64,000 bases of DNA, taken from the NCBI GenBank assembly GCA_021464415.1, contig CM038471.1, forward strand, positions 9,761,386-9,825,385. Reading direction: 5' to 3'. Position 1 is the first letter of the stretch, and each line of letters begins with the position of its first letter. The position numbers were made by a program, and so were the translations under genes. The notes under the pieces were generated by a model. The model was given only the letters and a program-made list of their open reading frames with translations. It was not told the origin of the DNA and did not search any database. This DNA comes from Lonicera japonica (lineage: Eukaryota > Streptophyta > Magnoliopsida > Dipsacales > Caprifoliaceae). Below, piece after piece: positions 58,501 through 64,000 of the stretch.

Positions 58501-61500
58501 ATTTGGTTTAAGGCTTACTTAGCCACTCATTAGGTTTAAAGGAGTGTTAAGTGCTGCACGAGGTGTAGCTAAAGTCTAACCATGTGACAATTGCCCAAGG
58601 GCCTAACAAATGTTACGAATCAGTTTGGAAAATAAAAATAAGAATAAAAGAGAAACTTGCTATGGGAAGGACAAAACTTTTACAAATTTTTCAATTCGAA
58701 GAAAAATCAAACATGATTCAAAGTCGTCTCATAAAAATAGTATAACCACCTCACTATAAAAGAACCATAAGAGATTATTATGTCGTCACCAACTTACACA
58801 TATAAACAAACCTTTTTCCATTCCTGTGTATATATAGATTGAACCAAATTGGTATTTATATTAATCTGACTTCATACAATGACATGCACGCACAGATATA
58901 TAGTTTAATCCTATGTATATATATATATCTGCAAGGTTCTGTTTAATAACATAGAAAAAGAAAATAAAAAATACTTGATTTGGATAATAAGTTGAAAAAT
59001 AAGTTGAGGCATGTGATGATATGCTCTACATTTCATGCTTATTTCATCATTCAGTATTTTTTTGTGATTTTTTTTTCTTTCTATACCACCAAAGAAGATT
59101 TCTCTATAGAAAAAGCCACAAATTAAGTAAGAAAACATCTCACCACATGTTTTAACTTATTTTCCAACTTCTCATAAAAATTAATTGATTTTATTTTCTT
59201 CTCCCATGTTGTTATCAAACGAACCCCAAGAGTTTAATATTGCAACTGTAACTTTATATGTATATATATCACTAACATTAAATCGATTAATAGATCTCTT
59301 CTTAGTTTACTTTTCTTCTGTTATCTCTTGTAAAATTTGTTCTTATTTTTTCTTCAAATATATATATAGTTTAGTCTCAACCTTAATTTGAATTTTTTTT
59401 ATTATGTTTTAAATTCTAATTTTATTTTTTTGTCAATTATTTCTATTCAATTAATTTTCTTTCAAATCCTACAATTAATTAATTTTTTCAAACCTACAAT
59501 AAATATAATATCTTTTTACCTAAAGAGATAGTAACCCATCTAGAATAATTAATATTACTATGTGTGTACGATTTAATATTCGAGTAGACTCGAGTCTAAT
59601 TTAAAATAAAATTTTCAGTGGATTGAATATTACTAATTAACCAAAGGTACAATAGAATAAGAATCTAATTATGAATTATAAATAAATAAAAGAAAAGAGT
59701 TCTTGGAAAATCAAATTAGAAAACAAAGGTATATACAATATAGACTCTAGTGTATTTAGAACATAATTTTGAGTAAATTAAATATTACCAACCAAAGGTA
59801 AATATTACAATTTATTTAAAATCCTGTGTTTGGCATACCAATATAATTAATTTAATCTCATAATATAAAAAAAAATCTTGATTTAAATTTGGGTCGTATG
59901 GAACAAAATAAAAAGTCCATCGATCTTGTTACTAAATTTCCATAAAGTTGGCAGTAATTCAAGTATGTGGCATAGGAAATTGCTATGAAGAAGTACAAAT
60001 TCATCACGTTTTTACAATTATTAACAATAAAAGTATACATGAATAGAGAGACCTAACCGTACGTGAAAATTGCCGAGCTAAACTAACCGTGAGTGTTTTG
60101 TGCTATGGCTTATGTGTGTATATATACAACTTCGGAAATTCTATTTGTAGTTGACATAGATTAGGATTTATTGAATGAGATGCGATATCTATTGGAAGAG
60201 AGTAAGATTTGTAATTCTTCTTTTTTGTGGTAAATGAAACTCCTGTTTCTTTTCAAAAAAATAATTGGAAGAGAGTTGCATACTTAGTTCCTAACCAAAA
60301 AAGTAAATAGAGTGAGATTTGGCAATGGCGGAGTCGATCAAAGATCAACAATAAGGGGGCAATTTATTTTTATTTTTTAATAAATTAGGGTGAAATTTAT
60401 TCTTCTTTCATACTCAAATTTACACGAAAAGATCTCCAGAACTTCAAAAGTGGCTTTTAAAATTCATGAAATGTCACTTTATATTATTTTTGAATTATAA
60501 AAATACCAAAATAAAGTGCATTTTGGGCTACTCTTAACTATAAAGTGCAGAAAATAAATAAATTAAGAGGGGCAAAGTGCAAGTTTTTTCTCTAAATAAG
60601 TTGGGCAAAATACTATTTTATCACCTATTAGAATTATTTTTTTCCAAAACTGCCTAATACATACAATAATGTTTCGCCACTGAGATTTGGTGTAGGATTA
60701 TGAGTACATTAAAAGTTTAGCTATTAATTAAATTATGAATTAATAAAACAATAGATTAATATATATATAAATCAATTTATTAAACACCAAAATTGAAGTT
60801 TATAGACGGTAAACTCGCGGAGCCCAAATAAGGTTGAAATTTTAATAGTATATCAGTAAAAGCAGTGTTTCACTGTAATTGAAATAGTGCTAAAACCCTT
60901 CATTTAACACTTACGTCCGGTGCCTTAAAATCTGAGGTATAGTGCTTTAAAATCAAAGGGTGTATCATGTTTGTTTATACAAAAAAGGGAAAAAATACTT
61001 AAATTCTTCGTATTTTTATTTATAGTATAGATTTAAACTTAATTACTAATACTATAATTTCAATAAAATTAGAGGAACAAAATTGGTATTACCACTATCT
61101 CTTTACAATATTAAAGCCGCAACCTTACCTAGTATATAAGATATACAATTTCTGACTTCGGTGCAATCAAACGGCACCCCTAAGGTGGGGAGTATTTGGA
61201 TATGAAACAGATTTAAAATCTCTTCTGAATAGACCATCATTTAAGACTTAATTGCAATCAAAGGGTACCTGGAATAAATAAATAATAGAATATATATATA
61301 CAATTGAAGTTAATTATGAAGTATGAGAATAGAGGAGTAAGATTAGTTTACCCATCAGTGGTTTTGTCAAATTTCAATCCAGACAACTTTGCTGCGTCTG
61401 TAAGAGTTTTTCTCCAGATTTGGACCTTGTCCGAGTCGTGTTTGCTAAACATTTCTCCAAAATACCCTTCCTGTTTCCGTACGTCAGAAGGCTTGACGTC

Positions 61501-61866
61501 GTAAAAGATTGGCATAACTGTTTGTCCCTTTGGTGATTTACTACTGCATTCCATGATCTTCACAAGCTCATCTAAACACCACGGCGAAGAAGCGTAGTTT
61601 TTGGAGAAAACGACGATGGCAAAGTTCGATTCCTCGATGGCTTTGAGGAGAGTGGGGGGGATTGATTCCCCTGTTTCGAGCCTCTCGTCATCCTTGAATG
61701 TGTAGATGCCACTCCTTACAAGAGCAGAGTAGAGATGATCAATGAAAGTCTTCCTAATATCTTCCCCTCGAAAGCTTAGGAATACATCATACTTCCACCT
61801 ATGGTGATCTTCTGCCGAAGAAGCAGCGGCAGCTTCTACTTCTGAAACCTCTTCAATTTTTACCAT
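50211..61866 (-). CDS. TIR-NB-LRR (TNL) disease resistance protein, five exons, intact
   Basis: Exons on the minus strand: 61866-61352 (TIR), 55863-54768 (NB-ARC), 54604-54305, 52114-51041 (LRR), 50915-50211. All introns are GT-AG, phases match, and the total is 3,690 nt: 1,229 residues plus stop. TIR, residues 27-170: YDVFLSFRGED, putative NADase Glu100 in CLDEL. NB-ARC, 172-537: P-loop GLGGIGKS at 228-235, VLLVLDNVD (Walker B), GSRIIITTRD, GGLPLAL; the MHD motif reads MHQ. LRRs run from about 560 to 960. The last exon has the C-JID signature LPGSVIPAWF, then an acidic run (1170-1197) and a basic end (KRRKQERRRMRRR). TNLs are intracellular immune receptors whose TIR domains make NAD-derived signals after effector recognition. 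Intron 1 (5.5 kb) holds a retrotransposon in the opposite orientation. No stop or frameshift was seen. Confidence 0.93.
50306..50395 (-). repeat. Coding trinucleotide tract (GAT/GAG)n in the TNL last exon
   Basis: Imperfect CAT/CTC repeats on the plus strand encode the Glu/Asp tract of the TNL C terminus. Such tracts vary in length by slippage, so alleles may differ in the number of acidic residues. Confidence 0.7.
52453..52513. repeat. (TAA)n microsatellite in the third TNL intron
   Basis: About 20 uninterrupted TAA units within the 2.2-kb intron between exons 3 and 4. It is likely polymorphic. Confidence 0.95.
53482..53757 (+). other. Unidentified 91-codon frame within a TNL intron
   Basis: Lies on the strand opposite to the TNL, between its exons 3 and 4. 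It encodes a non-repetitive, charged sequence (MPSDCDDLEEKNFEQYYGD, HIWDFPSEKDNSWVKRSMF). No family is recognised and no promoter or splice pattern is convincing. It could be an exon fragment carried in by a transposon or a chance frame. Confidence 0.3.
56293..56794 (+). repeat. 5' LTR of the intronic retrotransposon
   Basis: About 502 bp aligning without large gaps to 58049-58551. It includes 'aatcctataaataggtaggacttc', a TATA box, about 340 bp into the LTR. Confidence 0.8.
57072..57470 (+). pseudogene. Gag-end/protease fragment of the intronic gypsy element
   Basis: 132 codons: a degenerate Cys-rich knuckle (DCPCYAMDCPKKKALNAL), then a retropepsin with the catalytic WVDTGASHNFV motif preceded by KGPMYIDVMMNRV. 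This layout is seen in plant Ty3/gypsy chromovirus-type polyproteins. The frame is open at both ends to decayed sequence. The rest of gag and all of pol after protease are missing, so the element would have depended on proteins from other copies. Confidence 0.75.
58049..58589 (+). repeat. 3' LTR of the intronic retrotransposon
   Basis: 541 bp, TGTCAC...GTGACA (perfect 6-bp inverted ends), preceded by the purine tract agggaagaa at 58040-58048. Being the complete LTR, it defines the family's ends. Confidence 0.82.
58590..61351. other. AT-rich remainder of TNL intron 1
   Basis: No genes are seen. Open frames here are AT-rich and short. Possible decayed insertion near 60900-61200, without defined ends. 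Confidence 0.5.
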
Positions 61867-63160
61867 ACTTTTGGTTAATTTTAAAGCTTAAGCTTCAGTG
61901 AGTGGGTGAGTGAGCGAGTGAGATTAAGAAGATATATATAAATATATATGTGGATATATGGGAACAGATGGAACTCTCGTGGATCAATCTCTCAACTAAA
62001 AATTAAGAATAACAACTCCTCTACGACTAGTCTTGCTCGATCTTAATCTATCGCTAGCTACAAAATATGAGCTATTACTCCCTCCTTTTATAGTACAATT
62101 CTAGTCACGGCGGAAACTTTGAGGTTCCTGCAGACGCACTTACTTCCGTTTAAAAAATAATAATAATAATAAATAAATTCATATTTTTCTAGAATTAGAC
62201 TTAGCCCATTAGTTACCTAGCTACCATCTTCGATATAGCTTTGGGTCAACAGGGAGTTTTACTGGTCGAATCTCAACAACACTGCGAATGAGGATTAGTT
62301 GAGCTGGGCTAAATCTAGCCAGATGCCACCTAGTATAAACCAAAAAATATTATTTTATAAATCAAAAATTATTTATATCACCATTCTTTATAGAGCAATA
62401 TTATATTTAACAGGTACTCTTACCACGTATTCTTACTGACATACATTACATGGGATGTACTTTTATAAGATACAACAATGGTATAACCCATTTAATGCAC
62501 CCATTAAGAATATGTGGTAAGAATTGTAAATAAGAAAATCATTTCCTTCTTTATCTTTCGGATGAATTTTAGAGAACTAGAGAACTCGGTCGCTTGGAGT
62601 TTCAATATTGATACCAACTTTTGGAGGTTCATTAATTTGTGAATTGTATATATATATATTTATTTTAGCCTACGCTTGATACACACAAAGCGTGACACTT
62701 GATACGTATACGAAACTCTTATACATCTATTTTGAAGAGATTAATTAACCAAAATAATAAATGCGTCACTGGCTTAATTTCATGAAAAAAAAAATTGATT
62801 ACACATAATTATCAAGCATGTATAAAAAATTGCTTGTCCACATTTCATACAAGCTTAAAATAATTGTACATACATTATGACTATGTTTTAGTGCCTGTAA
62901 ATATGCATATAATTTGTAACAACATCTAAAAAATTGCTTCTCTACATTTCATACACACTTAAAATAATTGTATATTACGACTATGTTTTATTGCAAGCAT
63001 GTTTTAAGATTGCAAGGGGATTCTATTTGCAAACGAAATTTAAGATAATGCGTATGAGCTCCAAAATAATATCAATTTCAAAAAAAACAAAAAAAAAAAA
63101 CAAATAAACAAATAAGAGTAAGTGAATAATAACATATACAACTAGTTTTAGTCTTAGGGT
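61867..63160. other. Upstream region of the TNL gene
   Basis: On the minus strand 61867-61990 would be leader and core promoter; the TATA-rich stretch at 61932-61950 is a candidate. A (TAA)n run lies at 62157-62176. No other gene is recognised. Confidence 0.35.
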
Positions 63161-63227
63161 TTGTTTGACTGCCAAAGTTTTCCTTGGAAAACTTGGTAAA
63201 AGATGGAAAATGTGTACTTTTCTATTA

Positions 63228-63606
63228 GAGTATCTCTAATGGTATAATCAAAATAATATCCCAATAGTATAATCAAATGTTAGCAACCTTTAGCCAATAA
63301 TCAAATCTACTCTCTTTATAATCAAAGTTAACAACATTCTTTCATAACCAAAATGAGGGACCCATTAATTCTATTGGGTAAAAGAGAATCTTTTCAAATT
63401 TAAATCATCTTTCCCTCCTTTTCTTTGAAACAAAATTCAAATTTATTAATTTGTGGCCAATCAATATAATAGACCCCACAAATTTGGTTATTGAGAAAAA
63501 AAATAACCATTGGGGATGCCTCCATTGTTAATTTTAACAACTTACTAAATGAATAATCAAAAGTTATTTTGATTATTCAATTTTGGTTATTCCATTAGAT
63601 ATGCTC
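63228..63606. mobile_element. Tourist-like (PIF/Harbinger) MITE
   Basis: 379 bp with imperfect terminal inverted repeats: GAGTATCTCTAATGG...ATAATCAAAAT at the left, and at the right the complement of GAGCATATCTAATGG...ATAACCAAAAT. TTA is duplicated on both sides (63225-63227 and 63607-63609), as in PIF/Harbinger elements. It has no coding capacity. Confidence 0.7.
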
Positions 63607-64000
63607 TTAGTCTTTGTCTATTCCAACCTTTACGATACTAGTCTTAGCCTTAGTCATTGCTAGCTACAAATCAATCCGCATTTAAGGGTCAATTTGATTG
63701 CAAGTATGGAATTATGGTAGAAAATGTTTATATTCTATGCAATTCAATTATAGGCAATTTTATTCTACGCAATTCAATTAAAAGTGTTTTATTGCATTTA
63801 TTTTATAGGTGGAAAATATGTCTTTTTTCCTTGTAGCGATAACATATTTTCTAACTTTTGGTGTTTGATTGCTTACACTCTATCTAGAATTAGATTTTTT
63901 GGTCTTTGGGTCATTTTCCAACTTACCTAGAATTTATTTTAGGCTAAAAAAATAAGTTCCTACTTTTATGCATCATCCATTTGTACCAAGGAACTAGGTG

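Larger units (their letters stand above)
56293..58589 (+). mobile_element. LTR retrotransposon in TNL intron 1, deleted Ty3/gypsy
   Basis: LTR-like copies at 56293-56794 and 58049-58589 (about 90% alike by eye) flank 1.25 kb. The outer ends are TGTCA and GTGACA, and ATTG stands on both sides (56289-56292 and 58590-58593), a possible 4-bp target duplication. A purine tract agggaagaa precedes the 3' LTR. The 5' LTR lacks the last roughly 40 bp of the 3' LTR and no PBS is seen, so a deletion removed that junction. TATAAATA lies in both LTRs (near 56634 and 58392). RT, RNase H and integrase are absent. Orientation is opposite to the TNL. Confidence 0.85.

Overview
The window is plant nuclear DNA: AT-rich, intron-bearing genes with GT-AG splice sites, and dense nested transposable elements. 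An intact TIR-NB-LRR (TNL) resistance gene points to a eudicot, since TNLs are essentially absent from monocots. No rRNA, tRNA, operon or CRISPR array was seen. The species cannot be named from the sequence.

Layout. 1-630: fragment of a Ulp1/C48 (SUMO-protease-like) gene. 700-8220: a CACTA (En/Spm) TNP2 transposase pseudogene on the minus strand, flanked by arrays of the palindromic word CCAGTAAT/ATTACTGG. 8265-24025: a nest of Athila-like Ty3/gypsy remnants (two partial copies that appear to share one LTR). It was invaded by a solo-LTR-like element, the 3' end of a chromovirus-like element with a 3.2-kb LTR, and a 5'-truncated RTE-type LINE; Copia-type primer-binding sites lie on both sides. 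24900-28680: small repeats and a decayed NAC transcription-factor gene with its three exons still recognisable. 28690-31309: a second CACTA element with a Ptta/Transposase_24 pseudogene and a subterminal repeat region. 31330-48161: one 16.8-kb Tat-lineage Ty3/gypsy retrotransposon, minus strand, with exact ends (TGTGAA...TTCACA) and a 5-bp target duplication ATAGG. It holds gag-pro-RT-RNaseH-aRNaseH-integrase, a nested 1.55-kb solo LTR, two reading frames on the opposite strand and a nine-copy tandem repeat. 48167-50210: AT-rich spacer with a possible Helitron end. 50211-61866: the TNL gene, minus strand, five exons. Its 5.5-kb first intron contains a 2.3-kb LTR retrotransposon in the opposite orientation. 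61867-64000: upstream region and a Tourist-like MITE.

How the parts relate. The only gene that looks intact is the TNL (five phase-compatible exons, 1,229 codons plus stop); everything else recognisable is mobile DNA or decayed host-gene sequence. The most unusual structure is in the Tat element. Two antisense transcription units between integrase and 3' LTR each carry their own TATA box, preceded by copies of the same GGGGACAAC word that is arrayed as palindromes next to the TATA box of the element's own LTR promoter. The solo LTR nested in the same element has an analogous array of a different palindrome (TGTCGCGCGACA) at the same place. This suggests a shared or convergent cis-regulatory design in Tat LTRs.
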